Shown: positions 21,001-31,100 of the stretch, in pieces
Numbering within the stretch: the stretch's first letter is position 1
How the letters are laid out: each line of letters opens with the position of its first letter
Assembly (NCBI RefSeq): GCF_000002985.6
Contig: NC_003282.8
Span: 1,984,001-2,048,000 of the forward strand
Direction of reading: 5' to 3'
Length of the DNA stretch: 64,000 bases
DNA from: Caenorhabditis elegans
Lineage: Eukaryota; Nematoda; Chromadorea; Rhabditida; Rhabditidae
Notes under the pieces: model-generated
What the model was told of the DNA's origin: nothing
What the model saw: only the letters and a program-made list of their open reading frames with translations
Databases searched by the model: none
Translations under genes and position numbers: made by a program

Positions 21001-23892
21001 GTGTCAAATCGCAAATGCGCTCCACAGAGAAATTATTGATTTTTCTCAATGGAGCGCATTTTCAACTAGCAATTTTTTGAAATTTTGTGTTAAATTTGAG
21101 ACATTTTTCGCTGAGATTTTGCACTTTTAGGTCGAAATTTCTAATTTTTTAGTATTTTTTCCTCCAAAAAACTCGAATTTGAATCTCAAAAAAAAAAAAT
21201 TTATTAAAAAAAAAATTTATTTAAAAAAATAATTAATTTCAAAAAAAAAATTTTTCAAAAAAAATTAATTTCAAAAAAAAATTTTATTTCAAAGAATGAA
21301 ATTAATTTCAAAAAAAAAAATTTTCAAAAAAAATTAATTTCAAAAAAATATTTTCAAAAAAAATTAATTTCAAAAAAAAATATTTTCAAAAAAAATTAAT
21401 TTCAAAAAAATATTTTCAAAAATAAAATAATTTCAAAAAAAAAATATTTTCAAAAAAAATTAATTTCAAAAAAAAATTTTAATTTCAAAAAAAAATATTT
21501 TCAAAAAAAAAAGTTTTCAAAAAAAATTTTAATTTCAAAAAAAAATATTTTCAAAAAAATTAATTTCAAAACAAAATTTTAATTTCAAAAAAAAAAAAAA
21601 ATTTTTTATAATTTTAATTTCAAATTTCCTTTTTTTCAGGGTAAAATTCCGCACAACGAGTATGGCAACGTGTACATGTTTAATGAAAATATGTGTCCAC
21701 TGGATTGCACTTATCTAAAACTATCAGGATTGGTTCAAATCAGTCGAAAATTGGGAAAACAGTGCATTCCAGCAGTTGTCGGATGGGCTTTTGACGGTGG
21801 ATTCACGCATCCTGTGTAAGAAATCGCGGAAAATTCGATGAAAATTCGATGAAAATCTATATTTTCCACTTGGAAATTCAAAAATCGCCCTGTTTCAAGT
21901 GCGCTCCATTGAGAAATCGCGTCGAAATTTCGCGGTTATAGCGTTGGAGCGCGTTTGCAGAATTTTAAGATTCGTAAAAAATTTTACAGTTAATTTTGTA
22001 AATCAAAAAAAAATTTGGATTTATTTTCCAATTTTTTGAATTTTGAAAAATCGAAAATTTGAATTTTTTTTTTTAATTTTAAAAAGCTAAAAAGTAAAAA
22101 ATTTCGACTTTTCCCTACTTTTCAGTGAAACTTTGAAATTTTTGAATTAAAAAAAACTGAAAATTACAATTTTTCGGTTTTTTTTAGCTTTTGCAGTGAA
22201 AATGTTGAAAAAAAACCAATTTTTAAAAATTCAAATTTTTGAATTTTTTTTTAAATTTCGATTTTTGGTTAAAATTCGAAATTTGTGGAAAAAGCAAAAA
22301 AAAATTTTTTTAAATGGTTTTCAGTGGAAATTTGAAATTTTTCGGTTCTTTTTTCGGCTTTTGCTGTGAAAAATTTAAAAAAAGCCAATTTTTAAAAATT
22401 CAAATTTTTGAGTACTGAAATTCGAAAAAAAAAATTTTTTTTCGAATTTTCGATTTCTTTTTTTTTTCAAAAATTTTGAATATCCTTTGGAAAATTGAAA
22501 TTTTTTTTTTTTAATTTTGAAAACCCTCAATTTTTTGCAGTATCGACGGAGCAATTGTGCTTGAAAAGGACGCCATTGATTTTATCAATGCTTGGGAGAA
22601 GCTGGAGTCCGGAAGAGCCGAGAAAGAGGAAAAAGTATGGGAATGCGCTGAAAATGCGCTGAAAATCGACCCAGAAGCAGCATTTTTTTTTAATTGAAAA
22701 TGTTGAATTTTTCGCTCTAATGAAAAATTTCAGATTTTTCGATTTTTGGAAAGAAAAAATCGGAATTTTTTAAAATTTTTACTCGTTTTTTCAAAAGCGT
22801 TTTTTTTAATGAAAATCTAAAATTTTAAAATCGAAAAAAATATTTTTTTTCAGAAATATTTCATAGAAATAAAAGATAGAAACAAAAAAACTTTTTTAAA
22901 AATCGAAAATAATAGTTTTTTCGATTTTTTTACCCTGAAAAATACCTAAAAATCGGGATTTTTTTTTAATTTGAAAAAAAAATTCCGATTTTTCGATTTT
23001 AATCTGAAAATACCAAAAAATCGGAAATGTTCGATTTTCCGCGTTGATTATGAAAATTTTCTTGGAAATTAAAAAAAAAAAATTTTGCAAAATTCCCATT
23101 GGAGCGCATTTGCATCATTTGAAAATTTGAATTTCCTCCAAAAATTCAGATTTTTCGATTTTTAGTCTTTTTTTAATTGGAAAATGTAGAAATCAGAACA
23201 TATTTAATCTAAAATATCTAAAATAATTTTAAAAAATTCCAAAAAAATTGGGATTTTTTTTCATTTTGAAAAAAAAGTCCGATTTATGATTTTTTTTAAT
23301 CTAAAAATACCAAAAAAATCGAATATTTTCAAAAATTTTGTGCAATTTTCCCATTGGAGCGCATTTGCATCATTTGAAAAATTGAATTTCCCCAAAAAAG
23401 TCAGATTTTTCGATTTTTACTCTTTTTTTAAATTGGAAAATGTAGAAACAAAAAAATCTAAAATAATTTTAAAATTACCTAAATCGGGAAAATTTTGCAA
23501 CTTTAGAAAAAACCGATTTTACGATTTTTTACCGATTTTACGATTTTTTATCTGAAAACTCATTGGAGCGCACTTGCAACAACACTCAAATATTCAAATT
23601 TTCCTTTAAAATCTTATCATTTTTGCAGCAACGCGTCGAAAAAATCCACGAAAACTGGAAAAAGTTGATCAAAGGAATGCTGCGTCTCGCATACGTCCGA
23701 AAACAATTTGGACATCCCGCGGCGGAAAAACCGACAAAACGACAGAAAATCGGTGGAAAAACCGAAGAAATTGAAGAAAATGAAGGTGGTGCTGGACCCC
23801 CGTCTTCGGTAGATCATATCACTGATAACACAGAACAGATCACACCGATGCATGGATTCTCGTTGGATGACTTTATTAATAAGAAAAAATGA
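9091..23892 (+). CDS. xpc-1: XPC/Rad4 DNA-damage recognition protein, 1119 aa, ten exons
   Basis: Exons: 9091-9213, 9648-10638, 12461-12921, 15380-15703, 16902-17310, 18430-18649, 19891-20188, 21640-21815, 22541-22634, 23629-23892. All junctions keep phase and the sum is 3360 nt. XPC recognises helix-distorting lesions and starts global-genome nucleotide excision repair with HR23B and centrin; TFIIH is recruited next. Residues 1-~370 are Ser/Lys/Glu-rich and disordered, with an early basic patch PVKRARGAKK. SSSSEDEWEEME (~460) is the acidic motif typical of XPC. The transglutaminase-like fold follows (DWWAIYLRQEI, KVHLLCFMAHLKF, LLFCLLRGLELTTRLVVNV, NYWVEYWQPREKRWICVDPL). The C-terminal BHD1-3 modules include HPLYALEKDLLKFEAIYP (~840), VYPRSTVF and GKIPHNEYGNVYMF (~945). 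Start set by the SL acceptor. The donor after exon 3 (GTGCTG) is weak but gives the family sequence. Confidence 0.96.
9214..9647 (+). other. xpc-1 intron 1
   Basis: AT-rich, no repeat family recognised beyond short GACCTAAAAAT/CGATAAATT units around 9440-9560; a GGAGCGC-family remnant (GCAATCGCGCTC) is at 9603. Confidence 0.6.
10639..12460. repeat. xpc-1 intron 2: AT-rich, with a 490-bp palindrome at 11894-12380
   Basis: 10639-11890 is low-complexity A/T with degenerate TTTTTCGAAAAA-like units and no other signal. 11894-12123 and 12146-12380 are almost perfect reverse complements (about 230-bp arms), with the loop made of reiterated AAAAAGCATAAAAAAGCAT. Confidence 0.85.
12955..13908. repeat. 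Tandem units followed by direct repeat copy B (partner 8311-8749)
   Basis: A unit of about 240 bp (TTTGAGCTGAAAATCG ... GAAGCTTGGAGCTTTTAATCCC ... CGAGAGTTTTCAGCC) occurs at about 12990 and 13250. It is followed by 13463-13908, which matches 8311-8749. So the 8.3-kb copy looks like an excised unit of a longer array in xpc-1 intron 3. Confidence 0.8.
13905..14500. repeat. Cluster of GGAGCGCACTTGCAGCA hairpin repeats (xpc-1 intron 3)
   Basis: At least four short imperfect palindromes pair a TGCAATCGCGCTCCAAT-like half with an ATTGGAGCGCACTTGCA-like half, separated by 20-40 bp. The same family is scattered through most large introns of the window. Confidence 0.8.
14565..15328. mobile_element. 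Foldback element copy 2, TTTTT flanks
   Basis: 764 bp with the same CACTGCAACTTTTTCC ends and arms as copy 1, in xpc-1 intron 3 about 50 bp before exon 4. It is bounded on both sides by TTTTT, compatible with a 5-bp target duplication although the sequence is too simple to prove it. Confidence 0.85.
15785..16210. repeat. Left arm of the inverted repeat around xpc-1 exon 5
   Basis: Reverse complement of 17628-18088, including a distinctive GGCGACTTTTTTTATTTATTTAG block facing CTAAATAAATAAAAAAGTCG, and an internal GGAGCGC hairpin with ACAAAACATGTGTTCTCATTG at its centre. Confidence 0.85.
16230..16860. repeat. GGAGCGC hairpin repeats between the arm and xpc-1 exon 5
   Basis: Four or five copies of the CGCTCCAATAC...CATTGGAGCGCACTTG hairpin, many followed by a GCATGCGGTCGGCG-like tail. 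No coding signal. Confidence 0.75.
17628..18088. repeat. Right arm of the inverted repeat around xpc-1 exon 5
   Basis: Faces 15785-16210 across about 1.4 kb that contains exon 5 (16902-17310). 17430-17600 and 18200-18270 hold further GGAGCGC hairpins. Confidence 0.85.
18690..19860. repeat. xpc-1 intron 6: low-complexity A-rich degenerate tandem
   Basis: Degenerate units like GGCAAAATTTGGAGAAAAA and GAACATTAGGAAAATATGGAAA recur (the latter at about 19290 and 19690). Nothing else supported. Confidence 0.6.
20290..21070. repeat. GGAGCGC hairpin cluster in xpc-1 intron 7
   Basis: Five to six copies, several with the core AATGACAAATTAACCATGTTTATCATTGGAGCGTA and the flank CATGAGATCTGCGAAAAATTTG, two of them near-tandem at 20470-20640. 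Confidence 0.75.
21180..21615. repeat. Simple tandem array of AATTAATTTCAAAAAAA units
   Basis: More than a dozen short units of A-run, ATTAATTTC or ATATTTTC alternate up to 25 bp before the xpc-1 exon 8 acceptor. Slippage-prone simple sequence. Confidence 0.8.
22904..23581. repeat. Intron segment duplicated between xpc-1 intron 9 and a cpsf-1 intron (copy A)
   Basis: Matches 26826-27511 in the same orientation over most of its length, from GAAAATAATAGTTTTTTCG to CTCATTGGAGCGCACTTGCAAC, with small indels. It includes three GGAGCGC half sites. Confidence 0.85.
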
Positions 23893-25030
23893 TTTTTTTC
23901 CCCCAAATTCCTATCCCTGCTGAAACTGAATTTTGCCTTAAAATATCCAAAATAATCGCAAAAAAAAAAATTGAAAATCAGCGAATTGAATTCCCTCCAC
24001 AATGAGAACCGCGACCAATCAGCGCTTTCAACTCCGCCCACCTCGTCTGATTGGTCGTGAAGTTCTCGGAGTTTTGAAATTTCCGAATTTTCTTATGCAA
24101 TATTTGGAACAAATCAAGAAAAATTTATTTTCGAAAATTTTAATTTTCAAACGTTTAAAAAAATTCGAAATTTTTGAAAAGTAGAAAATTAGCCCTTTTT
24201 TAAATTAAAAATTTCTGTAATAAGAATTTTTGAAAGAAAAAAAAACGATTTTTGGATAGATTTTCTGGAAATCTACGAAATTTTTTGGATTTTCAAATAA
24301 TTTTCGAATTTTTCTGCCAAAAATTGCGATAAAAATTCCATTTTCCAGATTTTTCTTACGCAATATATGGAAAAAAGTGAAAATTTTAAAAAAAACCCAA
24401 ATTTTCGGTATTTTTTAAATTTTTCTTTAAAAAAAATCGGAAATTTAATATATATTTTTTTTAAACTCCTAAAATCCGATAAATTTTCTAGAAAAGTACG
24501 AAATAATTTCAAGTTTTTGGATTTTCAATAAATAATTGTTTGAATTTTTCTGGCAGAAATCGCCAAATTAAAAAAAAAAAATTTTTTTAATTTTCGCACG
24601 GAAAATTTTGAATTTTTAAGGCAAAATCCCCATTTTTCAAAAAATTAGAAATGCAATTTCTTCAAATTTTCCCCATCCAAACGTGCTGTTGATGTAAATT
24701 TAATGCTTTCTCCCCCCTACAAAGTACCTTTTTCTATAATTTTTACGGCAATTCTCGGATTTGCCAATTTCCAACCAAAATCGACGACCAATATCAAGCC
24801 CTTTTTTGTTATAAAATTCACTTTTTTCTACTGTTTCCCTGTCTAAAAATCTGAATTTATTAAAATTATTTAATCTAAACTCCCCCCCCCCCCCCCTAAT
24901 GCTTAACCTACTGGTTATTGTACTTTAATCCCCCCCCAAATCTCTCAACGCATCTCATTCACTTATAGACCTCATCACACTGTTGAATTGTTATTTCCAG
25001 GTCTGAAATAAAATTACGTAACGGGAAGAA
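23893..25030 (+). other. xpc-1 3' region with a candidate poly(A) signal
   Basis: No ORF of note. 24670-25010 is less AT-biased, with CTCCCCCC tracts (15 C at 24882-24896), and ends in AATAAA at 25007-25012. This reads like a long 3' UTR, possibly with a spliced intron, although a closer alternative end (AATAAT at about 23947) cannot be excluded. Confidence 0.45.
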
Positions 25031-25055
25031 TTTTGTGTAAAAAATTGAATAATTT

Positions 25056-25061
25056 ATAGGA
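25056..25061 (-). terminator. Candidate cpsf-1 poly(A) signal (TATAAA variant)
   Basis: On the minus strand CCTATAAATT lies about 95 nt past the cpsf-1 stop. It sits within about 50 bp of the plus-strand AATAAA at 25007, so the two 3' ends probably overlap or abut. Confidence 0.35.
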
Positions 25062-25153
25062 AAAAAAAGGAAAAATAGGGAATAAGGCGACGAGCAACAA
25101 GAAAATTCACAAAAATTAGAAATAAAAAACCGGTTTTTTTCAAAAATTGAGAA

Positions 25154-28100
25154 TTAATAATAAAAAGCCATCCTGCGAAGTTGCATCAGATCATCGATTA
25201 TGTGATATCTGAAAAATCGGTGATTTTTGAAAAGAAAATAAATTTTTTGGATTAAAAATTTCTGGAAACCTACAAAAAATAATTTTTCAACTTTTCCGGC
25301 AAAAATCGCGAAAAAAACTGGGTTTTTTTCAAATTTTCGGGGAAAACAAAAAAAAAATTTTTTTAATTATTTTTTTAATTTTCTCCAGAAGTTTTTCTCT
25401 GGAAAAAACTGCTGAAAACTAGAAATTAATGGAAAATTGAAATTTTTTTCCCAATCAAAAATGGCGAAATCCTAATTTTCAAACAATTTCAATTCTCAGT
25501 ATTATCGAAAAAATACGATCGCACAAATTTCTCATAATTTATTTTTGATCTACCGAAAAAATCCTAATTATTTCTTTTTCGACACTTTTTTTTTGCGTTT
25601 TTTAACAGGCAAATTTAGAAAAAATCGCGAAAAAACCTATTTTTACAAATTTTCTAAAAATATTTAAATTTCAACTATTTTTTCAGACTATTTTTTCGGA
25701 AAATTCAATGAACAAAAAGTCAGAATCTCCAGCAATTTTGAGAAACTATTTTTTTGTTGGAATTTCTGAGAAACTCGTGTTAAAATTACATTTAAATTCG
25801 ATTTTTTGAGAGTTTTTAGCTAAACAAAAATTAAATTTCCATAAATTTCCTATGAACTTCGTTAATTTTGCCCGAGTTTCGCACGAAAATGGAGTTTTTT
25901 TCTTCGAATTTTAGACATTTTAATCATTCGGAAGCTAATAATCCCAACTTTGGACATTTTTTTCAGAAATTCCCTAAAAATTTCTGCATATATCATTAGT
26001 TCTTTTTTTTTAATTTTGCACTTTCAATATTATTTTTTTATGAAATTTCAACTTTTTTTTTGATATTAAAAAAAATTGATTTATTTTTTCAATTTGAAGC
26101 AAAAATCCAAATTTTTAAAAATTTATAGTCGATTGTCAGCTATTTTTATGAACAAAAAATTAGATTTTCAGAATTTTTTTTTTCGATTTTCCGAGAATTT
26201 CAGTTAATTTCAGTACACTCCCAATATGATTTTTTTCAAAAAAAAAAAACATTTTTTTTCGAGATTTAAAAAATAAATTGATGTTTTTTGTAAATTTATA
26301 CTAAAAAAATAAAAATCCGAATTTCGGTCATTTTTCTTGAATTTTTCATGATTTTGCCGACTGATTTTTGGCGGCACGTTTTTTTCCAATTTTCACACCT
26401 CCCAACGCCGAGCCTTCTCGCCAAATCAGTTTTATCATAAAGTGATAAGTGTAAATATTGTTCAACAACATCTCCATCGATAAGATTCCTAGCATTTCGT
26501 CCGTTAACAATCGGTTGAGATGGTTTCGCAGATCGTGATCCCTTGATATGAAGTCCAGCGATTTGTGGTGTCACACTTCCGATGAATGTTTGAAGGAAAT
26601 GAAGTCGACGATATGATTTTTCAGTTAATGGACGAACAAATCCAAATGAACCATCTAATGATGCAAATACTGTTGTCATTCGTTGTTCAATTGCCTCTTT
26701 TTCATCTTCATTATTTAATTGGAGCAGCGATGTGTGACCTGGAAAATGGAACGATTTTCGGCTAAAAATGTCATTTTTCAGTTGAAAACTGACTGAAAAT
26801 GTAATTTTTCATACAGAAATTCATACGAAAATAATAGTTTTTTCGATTTTTTTACCCTGAAAAATACCTAAAAATCGGGATTTTTTTTTTAATTTGAAAA
26901 AAAATTCCGATTTTTCGATTTTAATCTGAAAATACCAAAAAATCGGAAATTTTCGATTTTCCGCGTTGATGAAAATTTTCCTGAAAATTAAAAAAAAAAA
27001 TTTTTTGCAAAATTCCAATTGGAGCGCATTTGCATCATTTGAAAATTTGAATTTCCTCCAAAAATTCAGTTTTTCCTAAAATAATTTTAAAAAATCGGGA
27101 TTTTTTTTTTCATTTTGAAAAAAATCCGTTACTATTTTTTTAAAACCATTTTTTATCTGGAAATACCGAAAAATCGGAATTTTTTTTCATTTAAAAAAAA
27201 AAGTCCGATTTATGATTTTTTTAATCTAAAAATACCAAAAAAATCGGAAATTTTCAAAAATTTTGTGCAATTTTCCCAATGGAGCGCATTTGCATCATTT
27301 GAAAAATTGAATTTCCCCAAAAAATTCAGATTTTTCGATTTTTACTCTTTTTTTAAATTGGAAAATGTAGAAACAAAAAAATCTAAAATAATTTTAAAAT
27401 TACCTAAATCGGGAAAATTTTGCAACTTTAGAAAAAATTCCGATTTTACGATTTTTTATCTGAAGACTATGATATTTCCAAAAAAACAACTCATTGGAGC
27501 GCACTTGCAACAGAAATTGAGTGAAACCGCCATTTTACGGATGAAAATTGACCGAAAAGTCATTTTTCGAATAAAAATTGATTGGAAATGGCATTTTTCA
27601 GACAAAAATTATCTTAAAATATACATTTACCGGTTAAAAATTGACTGAAATTTGCATTTTCCAGATAAAAAATCTCTTCAGCAGGCGAAAATTAATGGAA
27701 AATGCAATTTTTCGGATGAAAATTAACTGAAAATAAGATTTTTTTTTTGATAAAAATTTATGGAAGAGAGTCACTCTTCTGGCGAATATTAATCGAAAAT
27801 TGACTGGGAAATTCCATTTTCCAGATAAAAAATCATCATGGGAATGACATTTTTCAAACGAAATTTGGCAGAAAATTTCACTTTTCGAACAAAAATTACC
27901 TGAAAAAGTCACTTTTTCGGATGAAAATTGTATTTTCTTTAGAAAAGTGTTCAATGATTTTTATTTTTGCAATAAAAATTGCAAAAATAAAAAATGAGAT
28001 TTTCAATCAATTTTCCAACGAAAATTGATATTTTCATTCCACATTTTCGCTTTCAGTATGTTCTAATCAAAAAATGCCATTTTCAGGTCTTTTGCATTCA

Positions 28101-31100
28101 GAAAATGGCGGTTTTTTTTTCAATTTTTCAAACGAAAAATATATTTTTATATTTTCAGTCAATTTTTGCCGGAAAATTGATATTTTCATTCAAATTAACC
28201 TCGAAACATTGTGATTTTAAGTCATTTTAAGTCAGTTTTAGATCACTCGTAAAAATAACATTTTCGCGGTCGAATTTTCCCGAGAGATGGATGACATTTT
28301 CAGACAATTTTATTTTCTGAAAAATGACATTTTTAGTCGCTTTGGGCCCGAAAAATCACATTTTCAGCCAATTTCAGACACAAAATTGTGTGTGGTGTTT
28401 CGAGTAGATTTTTCAATCCAAAAATAACATTTTCGCTCAATTTCCACTCCAAAAATCCGTACAAACGCATTATTTTCAGTAAATTTTCACTCGAAAAATG
28501 ATTTTTCCAATCATTTTTTGTTTAAAAAAAACGACGACATGTCCAAATTTTCGTCCAAATGTTCCCGAAAAATGACGTTTTCAGCCAATTTTAGACTCAA
28601 AATTGCGTGCTTGAGTAGTAGATTTTTCAAAAATCAAATTTCGTTTGAAAAATGTCATTCCCATGATGATTTTTTATCTGGAAAATGGAATTTTCAGTCA
28701 ATTTTCGATTAATATTCGCCAGAAGAGTGACTCTTCCATAAATTTTTATTAGAAAAAAAACTCTTATTTTCAGTTAATTTTCATCCGAAAAATTGCATTT
28801 TCCGTTAATTTTCGCCTGCTGAAGAGATTTTTTATCTGGAAAATGCAAATTTCAGTCAATTTTTAACCGGTAAATATATATTTTAAGATAATTTTTGTCT
28901 GAAAAATGCCATTTCCAATCAATTTTTATTCGAAAAATGACTTTTCGGTCAATTTTCATCCGTAAAATGGCGGTTTCACTCAATTTTTATCTGAAAAATG
29001 TCATTTCCAATCAATTTCCACACTTCAAAAACCGCCCCCCCCCCCCAAATTACCTCTCAACCTCACAAACGCATTAATATTCGTTCCAATATTAATAGCA
29101 GCTCTAACAGTAAGTCGTTCGCCTCCATTCGATTCAGGTGCCTCGGGAGCATAGTTGAACATTGTAATATTTCCCGTCTCATCACTCAACAAAAATCCAA
29201 CATGTGCTCCATCAACGACAAGCTGTGAAGCCATCGGAGGCTGTGCACACTTTCGATCATCTCTCGATGCAATTGACATTGCCTTATTATCCTCTTGAAA
29301 ACGAATAAGTGACATACTTTCGCGTGCATCACACGCAATTGCAATAGTTCGAAGCGAATGTAGTTGATAGACATAATAATGCATATCAAGAAATGAAATT
29401 CCCATTAAATCATTATCTTTAAACTGCCAAATGAACACTTTCTGACCCATTCCACACAATAAAAGCCCATTAATAGCACACAATCCGGTGACGGGTCCCT
29501 TTTGTTCTTTATCAAATAAAACTTTGATTTTTCGATTCGAAGTCGGTTGATCAGGCTCTGGTACCACTTCAATCACTTCACACAGGATAATCCGCCCACG
29601 CACGAGCACTTCTTCTCCGTAATTGTTGACTGTTCCCATCGCGAGCAACGTTTCGAGTCCACTGATTGTTGATTCGGATTTGAGTGCAACGTCTTCGCAC
29701 GCTGTGACAGCTTCCATGTCTTCGAATGAGATTTCTGTGTTGGGGACAGCTGCCCAGTCTTGGGACGAGAAGAGCTGCAAAAATAATGGATTTTTTTTTG
29801 TCAAAATTCAAAATTAGGGTGAAAACACAAGCTAGCTTTTACACACCAACATTGAATCTTCACACTGCAACTTTTTCCTCACGAGGGACGAGGAAAAGTG
29901 GTTTCTAGGCCATGGCCGAGGGGCCGACAAGTTTCAGCGGCCATTTATCTTGCTTTGTTTTCCGCCTGTTTTCTTTCGTTTTTCATCGATTTTTTTCGTT
30001 TTTTCTTAATAAAACTGATAAACAAATATTTTTTGCAGATGCCAAAACGATTTCCAAGTCAAAAAAAAAAAATGTATTCAGTGGGCAAGCAGCGGTGAAA
30101 GTGGTCAATGCAATATGATGGATTACGGGAATACAAAACCTAAACTTTTTCTGAAACATGATACATATGCTGCTTAAATGCTGAGACTACCTGATTTTCA
30201 TAACGAGACCGCTGAAAAAGTTTTGAGGTTTTCAAAATTCAACTTTTTGTGCGAAAATCTCGACTTTTTCACCAAAAAAGTTGAATTTTGGAAACCTCAA
30301 AACTTTTTCAGCGGTCTTGATATGAAAATCAGGTAATTTCAGCATCTAAGCATCATATGTATCATGTTTCAGAAAAAGTTTAGGTTTTTTATTCCCGTAA
30401 TCCATCATATTACATTGACCACTTTCACCGCTGCTTGCCCACTGAATACATAATTTTTTTACTTGGAAATTGTTTTACTAGGGAATGGCCAGCTTAGGGG
30501 TGAGGTACCTAGAGACGCCACATATGCCAAACGGAAGCTGAGATTATTGGCTACAAGAATATGCTTTCAAATTCTGCAACGGACCTCTGGGAGTCTGGAA
30601 ATTCTTGCCTGAAATTATGCTTTTGAATGCTCGAAAGTGGTAAGAATTTAGAATTTATTACAGAAAAACGTTTAATTAATAAAATTAGTTTTATACTTGA
30701 AACAAGTACTGTATGCACTGTCTCAAAACACATTTTCATCTTTTCTAGGTATTCAACTTCACGTTTTTCTGTAATAAATTCTAAATTCTTACCACTTTCG
30801 AGCATTCAAGAGCATAATTTCAGGCAAGAATTTCCAGACTCCCAGAGGTCCGTTGCAGAATTTGAAAGCATATTCTTGTAGCCAATGTCTCAGCTTCCGT
30901 TTGGCATATGTGGCGTCTCTAGGTACCTCACCCCTAAGCTGACCATTCCCTAGTTAGCATCTGCAAAAAATATTTATTTATCACTTTTAATAAGAAAAAA
31001 CGGGAAAAAGCTGTGAAAAACAAAAGAAAACAGGCGGAAAACAAAGCAAGATAAATGGCCGCTGAAACTTGTCGGCCCCTCGGCCATGGCCTAGAAACCA

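Noticed and set aside
21890..21905. CTGTTTCA resembling the upstream motif of 21U-RNA (piRNA) genes, which cluster on chromosome IV
   Set aside because: Single isolated match in a GGAGCGC repeat context, without the expected AT-rich flank; a similar match at 36899 lies inside a cpsf-1 exon. Chance is sufficient.
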